A stretch of DNA of 64,000 nucleotides from an uncultured Campylobacter sp. (lineage in GTDB: Bacteria; Campylobacterota; Campylobacteria; Campylobacterales; Campylobacteraceae): assembly GCF_937981295.1 (NCBI RefSeq), contig NZ_CALJPC010000080.1, forward strand, positions 1 to 64,000, in the 5' to 3' direction. Under the pieces are notes generated by a model. The model was not told the DNA's origin, ran no database searches, and worked only from the letters and a program-made list of their open reading frames with translations. This document shows, one piece after another, positions 44,606 through 54,049 of this stretch. The first letter of the stretch is position 1, and each line of letters opens with the position of its first letter. The position numbers and the translations under genes were made by a program.

Positions 44606-45439
44606 TTGAAAAAATTTCTAATAGCGCTGATTTTGGCCGCCGCAGCAAACGCGGGCTTTATCAGCGAGGGCATTCAAGCTCAGCAAAGCGGCGATCATAA
44701 AAAACTCGCAGAAATTTACGAGCGAGCGTGCGGTTTGGAAAATAAAGCTTCGGGCTGCTATAATCTAGCCGTTTTGTATTTTGAGGGTACCGGCAACGTA
44801 GAGAAAAATTTCGAAAAAGCGATCAGCCTCTACGAGAAGGCGTGCAGCGCTAAATTTGCGCTTGCGTGCAACAATCTAGGCTATATCTACGAAAGCGGCA
44901 ACGGCGCGGATCAAAATTTCACCAAAGCCGCGGCTTATTACGAAAAAGCCTGCAAAGATAACGAGGGCTGCACATCGCTCGGGCTTTTATACGCAAACGG
45001 CGCCGGGCTCGCGAAAGACGTAGCCAAGGCCGCTAGCCTTTATGAAAAGGCCTGCACCTACGGCGATATGATGGGCTGCAACAACCTGGGCTATCTGTAT
45101 CTGAAGGGCGAAGGCGTGCAGCAAAGCTTCGCAAAGGCTAAAATTTTTTACGAAAAGGCTTGCGGCGGTGACATCGGCATCGGCTGCAACAACCTAGGCT
45201 ATCTATACGCCTTCGGGCAGGGGGTAGGTCAGGATTATAAGCAGGCAAAGCAGCAGTATGAAAAGGCGTGCAACCTCGGCCACTTCGACGGCTGCAATAA
45301 TCTAGCCATAATGTATGCAGAAGGAAAAGGAGTGAAGTCCGATAACGCTAAAGCAAAAGAGCTTTTCAAAAAAAGCTGCGACGGCGGCATCAAGATGGGA
45401 TGCGAGAATTTGGAATTTTTAAACTCGATTAGTAAGTAA
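44606..45439 (+). CDS. Sel1-repeat Cys-rich secreted protein (Hcp-type)
   Basis: 277 residues from TTG 44606 (RBS AAAGGAG). Signal peptide (1-16, LILAAAANA), then about seven Sel1-like repeats of 36 residues, each with a Cys pair (YEKACSAKFALACNNLGYIYE type), as in Helicobacter cysteine-rich proteins, where each repeat is held by a disulfide. In the mcc operon it may act as a scaffold for assembly of MccA, but this is inferred from position only. Confidence 0.83.
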   Translation: MKKFLIALILAAAANAGFISEGIQAQQSGDHKKLAEIYERACGLENKASGCYNLAVLYFEGTGNVEKNFEKAISLYEKACSAKFALACNNLGYIYESGNGADQNFTKAAAYYEKACKDNEGCTSLGLLYANGAGLAKDVAKAASLYEKACTYGDMMGCNNLGYLYLKGEGVQQSFAKAKIFYEKACGGDIGIGCNNLGYLYAFGQGVGQDYKQAKQQYEKACNLGHFDGCNNLAIMYAEGKGVKSDNAKAKELFKKSCDGGIKMGCENLEFLNSISK

Positions 45440-45470
45440 ATTTAAAACATCAAATTTTTAAGGAGATAGT

Positions 45471-46595
45471 ATGATTTTACGTTCTATTTTGGCTTCGGCT
45501 TTACTGGCGGCAGCGGTTTGCGGCGCTTCGATGAATGAGCAAAAAGACAAACAAATGCCGATGTTTCAAAGCGTGGATCCTAGCAAGGCTACGCTCGTAG
45601 GAAGCGGCGAGGGCAAAGAATACTGCGCCGTTTGCGGAATGAATTTGGTTAAATTCTATAAAACCAACCACGTTTGGAACGGCAAGCAAGTAGCTTCTCT
45701 GCACTGCTTGTACGAGCTAACGGAGGGGAAAATTCCAAGCGATGCGCAGGTCGTCGATACGAAAAATCTAAATTTGATCAACGTAAATAAAGCCTTTTAC
45801 GTCGTGGGCAGCAAGGTCAAAGGCACGATGACGCGTAATAGCAAATACGCCTTTTCAACCGAAGCCGACGCGAAAGAATTCCAAGCCGAAAACGGCGGCG
45901 AGATAATGAATTTCGCCAAAGCCTACGAGATTGCGGGACAGGATTTTGAGGGCGATAACAAGATGATTAAAGCCAAGCGCGAGGGCGGCGTTTACGCGCA
46001 CGGTAAAGAATTTTACGAAACAAACTGCGCTAAAACCGAAGCGAAAAGCTTCAAAGCCATATCCGAGCTCAAAGCTCATCTCAAAAAGACTTGCGATGCA
46101 AAGGGCGCTAGCAAGGCTCCTGAATACGACAAGCACCTACAAGCCGCAGCGCTGTATCTATGGGACGCGCCGGCAAATTTAGGCAGCAGCGACAAAAACG
46201 CAAAAGTGAAAAAACCTGAAAAGATCGTCGTGCCTGAGGGCGCTAAATGCCCGGTCTGCGGCATGCTAGTGGGCAAAAACCCTAACTGGGCGGCGATGAT
46301 AGAGGTTCAAGGCGGCGAGAACTTGTATTTTGACGGCGTGAAAGATATGATGAAATACTACTTCCAAAAGGGCAAGGGCTTTGATAAAATTTTCGTAACC
46401 GACTACTACAAACTACATAAGATCGATGCTAAAAGCGCCTTTTTTGTGCTCGGCTCCAACGTCTTAGGGCCGATGGGCGACGAGCTCATTCCATTTGAGA
46501 GCGAGAGCGCGGCTAAGACCTTCGCTAAAGATCACGGCGGTAAGAACGTACTTAAATTTGATGAAATTCAAGAGAGCGTAATAGAAGGGCTATGA
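45471..46595 (+). CDS. Tandem NosL-type copper chaperone
   Basis: 374 residues, signal peptide (1-19). It carries two NosL-like domains, each beginning with a CXXCGM copper motif: CAVCGMNL (C52-C55) and CPVCGMLV (about C256-C259). Each is followed by the NosL pattern (NVNKAFYVVGSKVKGTM... and KSAFFVLGSNVLGPM...). NosL binds Cu(I) for N2O reductase maturation; here the likely client is the Cu(I) site of MccA. Its stop overlaps the next start (ATGA). Confidence 0.85.
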   Translation: MILRSILASALLAAAVCGASMNEQKDKQMPMFQSVDPSKATLVGSGEGKEYCAVCGMNLVKFYKTNHVWNGKQVASLHCLYELTEGKIPSDAQVVDTKNLNLINVNKAFYVVGSKVKGTMTRNSKYAFSTEADAKEFQAENGGEIMNFAKAYEIAGQDFEGDNKMIKAKREGGVYAHGKEFYETNCAKTEAKSFKAISELKAHLKKTCDAKGASKAPEYDKHLQAAALYLWDAPANLGSSDKNAKVKKPEKIVVPEGAKCPVCGMLVGKNPNWAAMIEVQGGENLYFDGVKDMMKYYFQKGKGFDKIFVTDYYKLHKIDAKSAFFVLGSNVLGPMGDELIPFESESAAKTFAKDHGGKNVLKFDEIQESVIEGL

Positions 46596-46780
46596 GGCTC
46601 ATTTGCGCTTTAATGATCTTTTTTGCCGCCCTTTACGCGCTCATTGCGGTGCATTATGTAAGCTTTGATCGCGCAAAGGGCGAGCAGTGCCTGCAAAAGC
46701 TAGCGCGCGAGATAAAGGACGTGCGGCTCTCAAGCAGCTTTAAGAGCAAAGCCTACGCGGAGTTCGTCTATGATAAATAA
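46592..46780 (+). CDS. Small single-pass membrane protein
   Basis: 62 residues: N-terminal helix (about 4-22), then a charged segment with one Cys (GEQCLQKL). It overlaps the upstream gene by 4 nt and the downstream permease gene by 11 nt, so it is surely translated as part of the operon. No family recognised. Confidence 0.7.
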   Translation: MRLICALMIFFAALYALIAVHYVSFDRAKGEQCLQKLAREIKDVRLSSSFKSKAYAEFVYDK

Positions 46781-47879
46781 AAATTTTATCGACTACTCCG
46801 TAACTCTGCTGCGAAAAGACAGAGCCGATCACGCTTTTAGCTTCGCAATCTTTGCATTTATCGTTTTTATTTTAAGCTCGGTGCTTTTTATCTCGGGCTC
46901 CATTCAAAACGATCTTGAGAAGGTCATCAAGCTCAGACCCGACATCGTCGTAGAGGCTCTGCGCGCGGGCAAACGCGATCTGATGCACGACGGCTATATC
47001 TACGATATCGCCAAAATCGCGGGCGTCAGCGAAGTGCAGGGCGCCGTGGACGGGATGTATTACTTCGCTCAAAAGCGCGTTTGGTTTCATATCGTAGGCG
47101 ACGAAAGCCTGAGCGAAAACGAAATGATCGTAGGCGAGGGGGTAAAGGCGGCGATGGGCGAGTGGTACTACGAGGATGAGTTTCACTTCTTAACCGAACA
47201 GCGCCTAATCGCGATTAAGATCAATAAAATTTCGCCGCACGAAAGCAGCATCGTCTCAAACGACGTGATCTATCTCAACCCCGATACCGCGCGCGAGGTG
47301 CTAAGCCTGAAGGAGGGCGAATACACCAAGCTCTACGTAAGCGTGCCCAACCCCAACGAAGTAAGCGAAGTGGCGCTTAAGATCGTAAATTTATACCCCA
47401 ACACGGAAGCCCTTAGCGCGGAGGACGCGGTAGCCGAAGTGAGGCATCTGTATTATTACAAGGGTGGAATTTTTATGGTGCTTTACGCCGTGGCGATGAT
47501 CTCATTTTTCATCTTGCTGAAAAATCAAATTTCGCTCGCATACGGCGAGAAGAAAAAGGAGATCGCGATCTTGCGCAGCATCGGCTTTTGTATAAAGGAC
47601 ATCATCGCGATGAAATTTATCCAAAATTTCATCGTCTCGCTAAGCGCTTATCTACTCGGCGTCGCGGCTGCGTATGCTTATGTTTTTATCCTGGATGCGC
47701 CGCTTCTGCGCGATATATTTTTAGGCGGCGAGCTGCGAAATTTCATCACTTTCACGCCTGCGATAAATTTCAATATGCTCTTTTTGATCTTCGTCTTTAG
47801 TGTGATCCCGTTTTTGGCGTTCGTCATCATCCCATCCTGGCGCATCGCTATAGGCGATATGAGCGAGGCGGTCAAATGA
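46770..47879 (+). CDS. FtsX/MacB-type ABC transporter permease
   Basis: 369 residues: first helix (about 23-45), a periplasmic domain of about 190 residues, then three C-terminal helices with the FtsX-type cytoplasmic loop KKEIAILRSIGFCIKDIIAMKF. It pairs with the ATPase encoded next (4-nt overlap). Transporters of this type move or release lipoproteins and other periplasmic cargo rather than import ions. In this setting, release of the NosL-like chaperones or copper handling is plausible. Confidence 0.86.
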   Translation: MINKNFIDYSVTLLRKDRADHAFSFAIFAFIVFILSSVLFISGSIQNDLEKVIKLRPDIVVEALRAGKRDLMHDGYIYDIAKIAGVSEVQGAVDGMYYFAQKRVWFHIVGDESLSENEMIVGEGVKAAMGEWYYEDEFHFLTEQRLIAIKINKISPHESSIVSNDVIYLNPDTAREVLSLKEGEYTKLYVSVPNPNEVSEVALKIVNLYPNTEALSAEDAVAEVRHLYYYKGGIFMVLYAVAMISFFILLKNQISLAYGEKKKEIAILRSIGFCIKDIIAMKFIQNFIVSLSAYLLGVAAAYAYVFILDAPLLRDIFLGGELRNFITFTPAINFNMLFLIFVFSVIPFLAFVIIPSWRIAIGDMSEAVK

Positions 47880-48553
47880 GCAAGATAGAGATTAAGCAGC
47901 TTTTTAAAATTTACAACGAGGGCAGGGCGAATGAGTTTCGCGCTTTGAAAAATATAAGCCTAAGCGTCGAAGAAGGGCAGATCGTAATCTTAAAAGGCGT
48001 TAGCGGCAGCGGCAAAAGCACGCTTCTATCCATCATAGGCGCGCTTGCTAAGCCTAGCAGCGGCGAGGTTTTGGTGGACGGCGCAAACGTCTCCAAGCTC
48101 GCCGATATCGAAAGCTCCGCGTATCGCCATAAAAAAATCGGCTTTATCTTTCAGTCATTCAACCTGCTTGAGGCGCTTAGCGTCTATAAAAACGTCCTTG
48201 CGCCGCTTAGCCTTGAGCGGCTGAGCAGAGATGAGCTTAGCGCGCGCATAGACGAAGCGATGCAGATTGCTAATATCGCGCATAAAAAAGATCAGATCGT
48301 CTCCAGCCTTAGCGGCGGCGAGAAGCAGCGCTGCGCTATCGCAAGGGCGCTCGTGATGGGGCCACAGATCATCTTAGCCGACGAGCCGACGGCAAATTTA
48401 GACAAACAAAACTCGCTCGGTTTTATCGAGATGCTTTCAAAGCTCAAAGAGCTTAAAAAGACCGTTTTGATCGCGACGCACGACATACTCTTCGACGAGC
48501 TAAGCTTCGTGGATCGATATGTGTTTTTAAAAGATGGAGAAATTTCAGCATGA
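47876..48553 (+). CDS. ABC transporter ATP-binding protein (MacB/LolD type)
   Basis: 225 residues. Walker A GVSGSGKST (about residues 38-46), Q-loop FIFQSFNLL, signature LSGGEKQRCAIARAL, Walker B IILADEPTANLD, H-loop THD. It belongs to the MacB/LolD/FtsE group that pairs with FtsX-type permeases. Overlaps the permease gene and the downstream membrane protein gene by 4 nt each. Confidence 0.93.
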   Translation: MSKIEIKQLFKIYNEGRANEFRALKNISLSVEEGQIVILKGVSGSGKSTLLSIIGALAKPSSGEVLVDGANVSKLADIESSAYRHKKIGFIFQSFNLLEALSVYKNVLAPLSLERLSRDELSARIDEAMQIANIAHKKDQIVSSLSGGEKQRCAIARALVMGPQIILADEPTANLDKQNSLGFIEMLSKLKELKKTVLIATHDILFDELSFVDRYVFLKDGEISA

Positions 48554-49503
48554 GCGTATTTTTATCGGGTAGCGTGATCGCGTTTTTGGCCGTAGAACTA
48601 ATCGTAATAGCGCTGATGGCGATCTCACAGTTTCACATCGTGCGGATTATGCGCTACTGGGACTTTAACGCCACCTCAAATTTACAATACGCCCTGGAGA
48701 AAAGAAACTATCTCATCAACACTATTTTGTTTTTCACGATAGCGTGCAAGATCATTTTATTTATATTTTTCGCGCTCTGCTTAAACGAGCTCTCTTCGAT
48801 CGTGCCCGGCGCAATGTGCTCCGCAGGCGTCGTGGGCTCGAACCGCTACGGCAACATCCTGCTGCTTTTAAAAATTTTACTGATCTTCGGCTTTGGGCTC
48901 TGGCTTATTTTAAACAGCCTCGATCTTAAAGCGGGCAAATTTCCCTATCTAAAGCGCAAATACCTGATCTTTACCATCCTTTTTACGGGCGTTTTGGCGG
49001 AGTTTATTTTAGAGATTCTATTTTTTACCAACATCCCGCTGCGCGTGCCGGTGTTTTGCTGCTCGGTCGTATTTCGCGCGCCGAAGCTCCCATTCGGCTA
49101 CACGCAGGCGCTTTTGGCGACTTTTTTCTACGCGATATTGGGCGCCATTTTGATCTTAAATTTCTTAAAGCAGTCGATGGCGAGCTTTGCTTTGAATTTG
49201 CTCTTTTTGTTCGTCGCATACTACGCGATCACCTATTTTTTCGGGCTTTACGTTTACGAGCAGCCCAACCATAAATGCCCGTATTGCATGCTTTTGAAGG
49301 ATTATTACTTCGTCGGCTATGCGATCTGGGGCTCGCTGTTTTTGGGTATATTTTTCGGCATCGTGCCGTTTTTAACGGAGCTCATTACTAAGCGCGCCTA
49401 CACCCACCTGCTTAAATACTCCTCGTTCTGGCTCATTCTAAACGCGCTCATCTGCAGCGCCTACGTCGTCAAATACTACTTCGTGCGGGGCGCGCTGCTA
49501 TGA
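48550..49503 (+). CDS. Polytopic membrane protein with CPYC motif
   Basis: 317 residues and about eight hydrophobic helices. A CPYC motif lies at about residues 242-245 (NHKCPYCMLLKDY), and other Cys occur in loops (VFCCSV, AMCSAG), suggesting thiol redox or copper binding in the membrane; VKOR-like activity is one possibility but the fold is not recognisable to me. Within the overlapping ABC/NosL block of the mcc operon it may keep the Cu-binding Cys reduced. Confidence 0.65.
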   Translation: MSVFLSGSVIAFLAVELIVIALMAISQFHIVRIMRYWDFNATSNLQYALEKRNYLINTILFFTIACKIILFIFFALCLNELSSIVPGAMCSAGVVGSNRYGNILLLLKILLIFGFGLWLILNSLDLKAGKFPYLKRKYLIFTILFTGVLAEFILEILFFTNIPLRVPVFCCSVVFRAPKLPFGYTQALLATFFYAILGAILILNFLKQSMASFALNLLFLFVAYYAITYFFGLYVYEQPNHKCPYCMLLKDYYFVGYAIWGSLFLGIFFGIVPFLTELITKRAYTHLLKYSSFWLILNALICSAYVVKYYFVRGALL

Positions 49504-50009
49504 TTAAGAAAATTTTTGCCGCGGTTTTGCTCGCCTGCGTGATGGGGCTGCTCATATCGTCCATGGATATAGCGGAATCCAAAATTTCCGTGCGCCACGG
49601 CAACACCGATAAGCAGCCGCTGCAGATAGAATTTGGCAAATATCTATGCCACGAGAGCGGCACGGTGATAAACGATCTGTACAACACCGCTCAGGCCGTT
49701 ATGCCAAACGGCGATACATATTTTTTCAACGACATCGCAAACGTCTTTATGTGGCTGATGCGGCAAAAAAACAAAGATGAGATCGTGGTGTGGGTCTATT
49801 CGCAAGATACCGAAAGATACATCATCGCTAAGGACGCCTGGTACTCGCGCGTCGAGATCACGCCGATGGGATATGGCTTTGGCGCATATGAGTTTCACAA
49901 CTACGGCAGGAGCGATTACTACTACGACGAGATCGTGCTGTGCGCCGCGCGCGGCGAGACGCTGCTAAATCCGCTCATCAACATCCTGCTTTCGGAGAAT
50001 AAAATTTAG
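49500..50009 (+). CDS. NosL-like periplasmic protein, last gene of the mcc operon
   Basis: 169 residues with an N-terminal signal anchor (5-24). The core GDTYFFNDIANVFMWLMRQ...VWVYSQDTERYIIAKDAWYSRVEITPMGYGFGAYEF is typical of the NosL/copper-chaperone fold. It has one Cys-His (LCHESG, about residue 50) rather than the CXXC pair and a later Cys (VLCAARG). It overlaps the CPYC protein gene by 4 nt. A copper-delivery role is inferred. Confidence 0.75.
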   Translation: MIKKIFAAVLLACVMGLLISSMDIAESKISVRHGNTDKQPLQIEFGKYLCHESGTVINDLYNTAQAVMPNGDTYFFNDIANVFMWLMRQKNKDEIVVWVYSQDTERYIIAKDAWYSRVEITPMGYGFGAYEFHNYGRSDYYYDEIVLCAARGETLLNPLINILLSENKI

Positions 50010-50621
50010 CCTCGCGGCGAATTCGAAAAATGAAATTTAGTCCCGCGATGGATCGGAAATAAAATTTAGCCGTGTGGCAGGTAGGAAATAAAATTTAACT
50101 CCTCAGCGAGCGCGACTTGTCGCAGATACGGCTCGTCGTTTGAATTTTATCCGCGTGCGGCTTGAAAATTTTACCCGCGCCCGCACCTTTTATTAAATTT
50201 TGCCCGCTGCCGCTTTCGTTAAATTTAGCCTGCTCTCGCCACTTTCATTAGATTTAACCTGTATCCGCCCAAGCTCGCGCCCATTCGTATTCATTGAAAT
50301 TTATCCCGCATTCGCTCATTAAGCTAGCCTAAAATTCAGCCTGTATCGGCTTACCATTGTTAAATTTACCCGTCTATGTCCAAGCTCTTGCTCGTCCGCT
50401 CTTATGGAATTTAGCTCGCATTTGCCTGGGTTCGCATCGGCTTGCTCGTTAAATTTGACCCGCCCGCACCGCTTGCTCGCGCCTGCCGCTTCGTCCGCGC
50501 CGCCGATTAGTTTAAAATTCCAAGCCGCATTCGCCCGTCGCGCGATCAATAAATTTATATCAATACGGGCGCCGAAATTTTAAGCTATAATGGCGCCAAA
50601 TTCCACATTAAAGGAGCGAAA
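50010..50621. repeat. Repeat field after the mcc operon
   Basis: No gene. TAAAATTTAGCC-type units recur at about 36-42-nt spacing from 49998 to 50110 and then as GTTAAATTTAGCCTGC / GTTAAATTTACCCG / GTTAAATTTGACCCGC with CGC-CTT-GCTCG linkers to about 50500. The copies are degenerate. The -10 of the next gene is at its right end. Confidence 0.65.
50586..50591 (+). promoter_or_regulatory. -10 element of the DUF364 gene
   Basis: AGCTATAATGGCG lies 30 nt upstream of ATG 50622. Confidence 0.5.
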
Positions 50622-51443
50622 ATGAGCGAAATTTTAGATCAGACGCTGGAGCGCGCGAAAGAAATTTTAGGCGTCCAGGCGCTGGAACTTAAGATCGAGC
50701 GCGCGGTCGTGGGGCTGTTTTTTAGCGGCGTGAAGCTGCAAGGGGGCGCGTGCGGGCTTAGCTATACGCCGCTAAAGTCCCTATCGGGCGCCGTTTGCTG
50801 CCCCTCGCAAGCAAGCGTGATGCCCGATTCGGGCAATATCGCAGGCAAGAGCGTGCGCTATCTGCTGCGCGATTTGGGCTCTGCCGCGCCGCTTAAAAAG
50901 ACGCTCGCGCTTGCCGCGCTAAATGCGCTTGGAAGGGCGTGTTTTGATAAAATCCGCGCGGATTACGACGTGAAATTCGGCGCCGATCCCTTTGAGCAGC
51001 TACGGATTGAGCGCGGCAGCTTTAGCGTCGTCGTGGGCGCGCTGGTACCCTACATCAAGACGCTGATGAAAAATGGCGCGGATTTTAAAATTTTAGAGCT
51101 TGACAAAAGTACGCTCAAGCAGGCGGAGCTGCCGTTTTACCTGCCCGCAAGCGAGGCTAGCAGCGTCGTGCCGCGCGCCGACAATGTGATAATCACGGCT
51201 ACGACGCTCATCAACGACACGCTCGATGGACTTTTGCGTCTGAAAAAAAGCGGCGCCAAGCTCGTGCTCGTGGGACCTACCACGCCGCTACTGCCGCAGG
51301 CGCTGTTTGAGCGCGGCGTGGACTTTGCGGGCGGCACGCTCGTGCGGGATGCCGACGCGGTGCTCGATATCATCGCGCAGGCGGGCTCTGGGTATCACTT
51401 TTTGGGTAAATTTGCTGATAAAATCACGATTTGCAAGGGCTAG
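50622..51443 (+). CDS. DUF4213/DUF364 Rossmann-like protein
   Basis: 273 residues. An N-terminal DUF4213-like part (VVGLFFSGVKLQGGACGLSYTP) precedes the C-terminal DUF364 Rossmann-like domain (VVGALVPYIKTLMKNGADFKILELDKS, DNVIITATTLINDTLDGLL, LVLVGPTTPLLPQALFERGVDFAGGTLV). The family fold resembles corrinoid- or metal-linked transport helpers and enolase-like pieces; a role in metal chelate metabolism has been proposed but not shown. RBS AAAGGAG. 58 nt before the hydrolase gene. Confidence 0.85.
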   Translation: MSEILDQTLERAKEILGVQALELKIERAVVGLFFSGVKLQGGACGLSYTPLKSLSGAVCCPSQASVMPDSGNIAGKSVRYLLRDLGSAAPLKKTLALAALNALGRACFDKIRADYDVKFGADPFEQLRIERGSFSVVVGALVPYIKTLMKNGADFKILELDKSTLKQAELPFYLPASEASSVVPRADNVIITATTLINDTLDGLLRLKKSGAKLVLVGPTTPLLPQALFERGVDFAGGTLVRDADAVLDIIAQAGSGYHFLGKFADKITICKG

Positions 51444-51501
51444 GGCGCGGATTGAAATTTTAAAATTTGCGCGCAAAGGGCTTAAATTTAAAGGAGAAAA
51501 T

Positions 51502-52074
51502 ATGCAAAAGTGCGTCTATATCGTGCACGGCTACGATGCTTCGCCTAAGAAGCATTGGTTTGCCTGGCTCAAAGACGAGATCGAAAAATCGGGCGCGAGG
51601 GCGGAAATTTTAACGATGCCCACGCCTGCGCACCCAAGGCTTGATGAGTGGCTGAAAACTCTGCGAGAAAGCGTAAAATTTGAAGGCGAAGTCTATCTAG
51701 TCGGACACAGCCTCGGCTGCCCTACGATCTTAAATTTTTTGCAAAGCGACGCTTTGGGCGGCGCAGTAGAGGGCGTTGTGCTAGTTTCGGGGCTTGCAAA
51801 GCCGCTTAGTGATCCGCAATTTAAAATTTTAGACGAGTTTATGGATAAAGGCTTTGATTTTGAGCGCATAAAAGCCGCCGCAAAACAGCGCGCTGTAATT
51901 TCTGCGAAGGACGATTATATCGTGCCGTTTAGCTTCAGCCGTGAGCTAGCGGGGCAGATGGACGCTAAGTTTTACGAGGTGGAGAAGGGCGGGCATTTTT
52001 TAGACAGGGACGGCTTTACGAAGTTTGATCTAGTCTATGAAATTTTAGAAAAAATGATGAAGCTAAAGGGCTAG
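51502..52074 (+). CDS. RBBP9/YdeN-family alpha/beta hydrolase
   Basis: 190 residues from ATG 51502, chosen for AAGGAG 6 nt upstream; an earlier in-frame start at 51307 would overlap the DUF364 gene by 137 nt. VYIVHGYDASPKKHWFAWLK opens the fold, the nucleophile Ser lies in the elbow VGHSLGCPT, the acid Asp in ISAKDDYIVPF and the catalytic His in EKGGHFL. Members are small serine hydrolases of unclear substrate. Confidence 0.88.
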   Translation: MQKCVYIVHGYDASPKKHWFAWLKDEIEKSGARAEILTMPTPAHPRLDEWLKTLRESVKFEGEVYLVGHSLGCPTILNFLQSDALGGAVEGVVLVSGLAKPLSDPQFKILDEFMDKGFDFERIKAAAKQRAVISAKDDYIVPFSFSRELAGQMDAKFYEVEKGGHFLDRDGFTKFDLVYEILEKMMKLKG

Positions 52075-52607
52075 ATTTGGGGCAAACACGCCCGCCCGCT
52101 TGGTTTTGCTTCTGCATTCGCCGCTCGCGTTTTTCTCTGCCGAAGCTTGGATTTGATTTGCGGCTAAGATAAGAGTCTCGTCTTTAGCCCGCCGAAGGCT
52201 TCCGCTACCCGCATAAATAAATAGATAAGCCTGCGGCGTAATCGTCGTTTGCGAGGCGAGTTCCGCGCGGTTTTAAAATTTTGTAAATGTCGCAGCGACA
52301 TAAGCGTGTTCTGCATAAATGTCAAAGCATGGCGGCTAGCGAGAATTTTATCAGTTCGCAAAATTTTTGTCCGCGGCGAAATTTCATACTCGGCTTGTGC
52401 GAGCTAAATCCGTGCTCAAGCCCGTGTCGCGTAGAAGATAAAATTTAGAGCCCGCGCCGGAGCTTTTGCGACGATGAAATTTTAAAATTTTAAAGCAAGC
52501 GGGATGATGAAATTTCAAATCTCGCTTGGCCCGCGCGGGCTAAATTCCGTGCCTAAGCCCGTGCTGCGCGAGAGATAAAATTTAGTGGGCGCGAAAGACG
52601 CATAAGT
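52075..52607. repeat. Intergenic region with a degenerate 50-bp direct repeat
   Basis: No gene. Two related blocks at about 52408-52448 and 52540-52587 share GCTAAAT(T)CCGTGC, AAGCCCGTG and GATAAAATTTAG in the same order, about 130 nt apart. Confidence 0.5.
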
Positions 52608-52985
52608 TTAGCTTTTCTTTTCGTTAAACATATACGAAATCACAAAAACGATCAGGCGAACGGGCGCGAACGCAAATGCAAACGCCACGCTCCAGCCGGC
52701 GGCACGCTCGCCCCAAAAATACCCCGCCGAGAGGCATGCCAAAAACCCGCCGTAAAAAGCGCCGAGCGATAAATTTTCTACCGCAAAAAGCAGTAAACTA
52801 AGATTTGGATTTTTTACAAACAGCTTGCTTGGCTTAAAGTTTTTATACCTTTTGAACAAATACCAAAACAGCGCGCAAGCCAAAATCGCAAATATTGCGG
52901 CAAAAATGGCGATTTTTGGCGCGCCCGCCAAAGGCAAAACTGCTAAAATCAAAGCCGCCGCCCACCAATCAAGCAAGAAAACCAC
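52608..52985 (-). CDS. Small membrane protein
   Basis: 125 residues with three to four hydrophobic helices (about 5-25, 27-45, 61-85, 95-118). Not recognised. Reads as an orphan; the region upstream is open for about 100 nt before the next gene. Confidence 0.55.
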   Translation of the reverse strand: MVFLLDWWAAALILAVLPLAGAPKIAIFAAIFAILACALFWYLFKRYKNFKPSKLFVKNPNLSLLLFAVENLSLGAFYGGFLACLSAGYFWGERAAGWSVAFAFAFAPVRLIVFVISYMFNEKKS

Positions 52986-53092
52986 CCGCTAAGCGAGCAA
53001 ATACTTCGCCGTCCTATGAAATTTATATTTTTGCTCTGCACTCATCGGTCTTAAGTCCCTTAAATTTTTTAACAAAATTCATATTAGAGAAT

Positions 53093-53854
53093 TTAGCGCA
53101 TCTCTATATCTCTACCGCCCAAATAGTATTTTTCTAGCGGATAATTTAAATTCCCGCAGTTATCAAATTTAAAACCTTTTCCGATACCGACTACGGCATT
53201 TTTTCTCTCTTTATAGTATTTCTTCTCGATAATAAAATTTCCTATCGTATCGCACAGATACTCCGAATGGTTAAACTGCATATAATTACCGTTAAATATA
53301 GCGAATTTATCAAGGAACAAAGTGCCTGTGACTTCTTCCTCGCCACCGTCAACCCTAACTATCGGTCTGTCAAATCCAACGCTCGTATCGTTCAAATTTA
53401 TTTTTAGATATTTCTTTGGATCGGTTTTTTTAGCCTTTAGCTCTTTCATCAGTATCTGCTCGGTCGTTTTTCCCTCTTGATAATATTTTTCTAATACTTC
53501 AAAACAATTCGATAAATTTATATTTTCTAGTTCATAGTATGCAACCTCGTATCTACTGGACCAAAGACTACCGAAGGTTTTCAACCTATAAGCATCGATC
53601 ATTTGGTATAATTTTACATTATTATCTAAATATGCTCCTGCTACTTTTTTATACAGCTCCTCCTTCGGCAAAATTCTATTTTCTTTGAGGCAGTATCCTT
53701 GCTTGTATTTGTCGTAGTCGGAAGTAGTAACTATCGCGAAGCCTCGCGGGGTGGAATAATCGGGAATTATACGAATAAATGCGGCACAAAGTATTATTAT
53801 AAGAAGCAGCGTGCCCGCTAGGGCTTTAAATTTAATAGACCTGTAGAATTTCAT
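53093..53854 (-). CDS. Membrane-anchored periplasmic protein, paralog 1
   Basis: 253 residues: basic N-terminus, one helix (about 11-29), then a periplasmic domain. It shares with the gene at 54050-54850 the blocks IRIIPDYS, KYKQGYCLKENRILPKEEL, a DRPI/RQPI-type mid motif, and a C-terminal FDNCGNLNYP. Two conserved Cys (QGYC, DNCGN) probably form a disulfide. No family recognised. With its paralog and the 41-codon ORF between them it forms a minus-strand unit of lower GC than the surroundings. Confidence 0.62.
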   Translation of the reverse strand: MKFYRSIKFKALAGTLLLIIILCAAFIRIIPDYSTPRGFAIVTTSDYDKYKQGYCLKENRILPKEELYKKVAGAYLDNNVKLYQMIDAYRLKTFGSLWSSRYEVAYYELENINLSNCFEVLEKYYQEGKTTEQILMKELKAKKTDPKKYLKINLNDTSVGFDRPIVRVDGGEEEVTGTLFLDKFAIFNGNYMQFNHSEYLCDTIGNFIIEKKYYKERKNAVVGIGKGFKFDNCGNLNYPLEKYYLGGRDIEMR

Positions 53855-53874
53855 ATCAGTCCTTTTCTATCCAT

Positions 53875-54000
53875 CTATTCGTTAGAGGCTAATCTTTCCG
53901 GACCAGGAGGAGTTTTCTTCCCCCACAAATAATAACTCAATATATCGGCTCCGTAATTACCCTCTAATTCTAATCTTAGATCAGTTTCTTTTTTGCTCAT
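53875..54000 (-). CDS. Candidate 41-residue protein between the paralogs
   Basis: ATG 54000 with AGGAT 6 nt upstream; ends TAG at 53875. Hydrophilic, with the core YGADILSYYLWGKKTPPGPE, no membrane segment and no signal. It lies in the gap of the paralog operon, 49 nt after one and 20 nt before the other. It could be a small protein in its own right or the conserved C-terminus left from a larger gene. Family unknown. Confidence 0.5.
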   Translation of the reverse strand: MSKKETDLRLELEGNYGADILSYYLWGKKTPPGPERLASNE

Positions 54001-54049
54001 CTCTTATCCTTTTTCGGTTACATTCGTTAAGATAAAATTTCAACCAATC

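Noticed and set aside
51307..51501. N-terminal extension of the RBBP9-type hydrolase
   Set aside because: It would overlap the DUF364 gene by 137 nt, is Arg-rich, and the good ribosome binding site is at 51491-51496 before ATG 51502.
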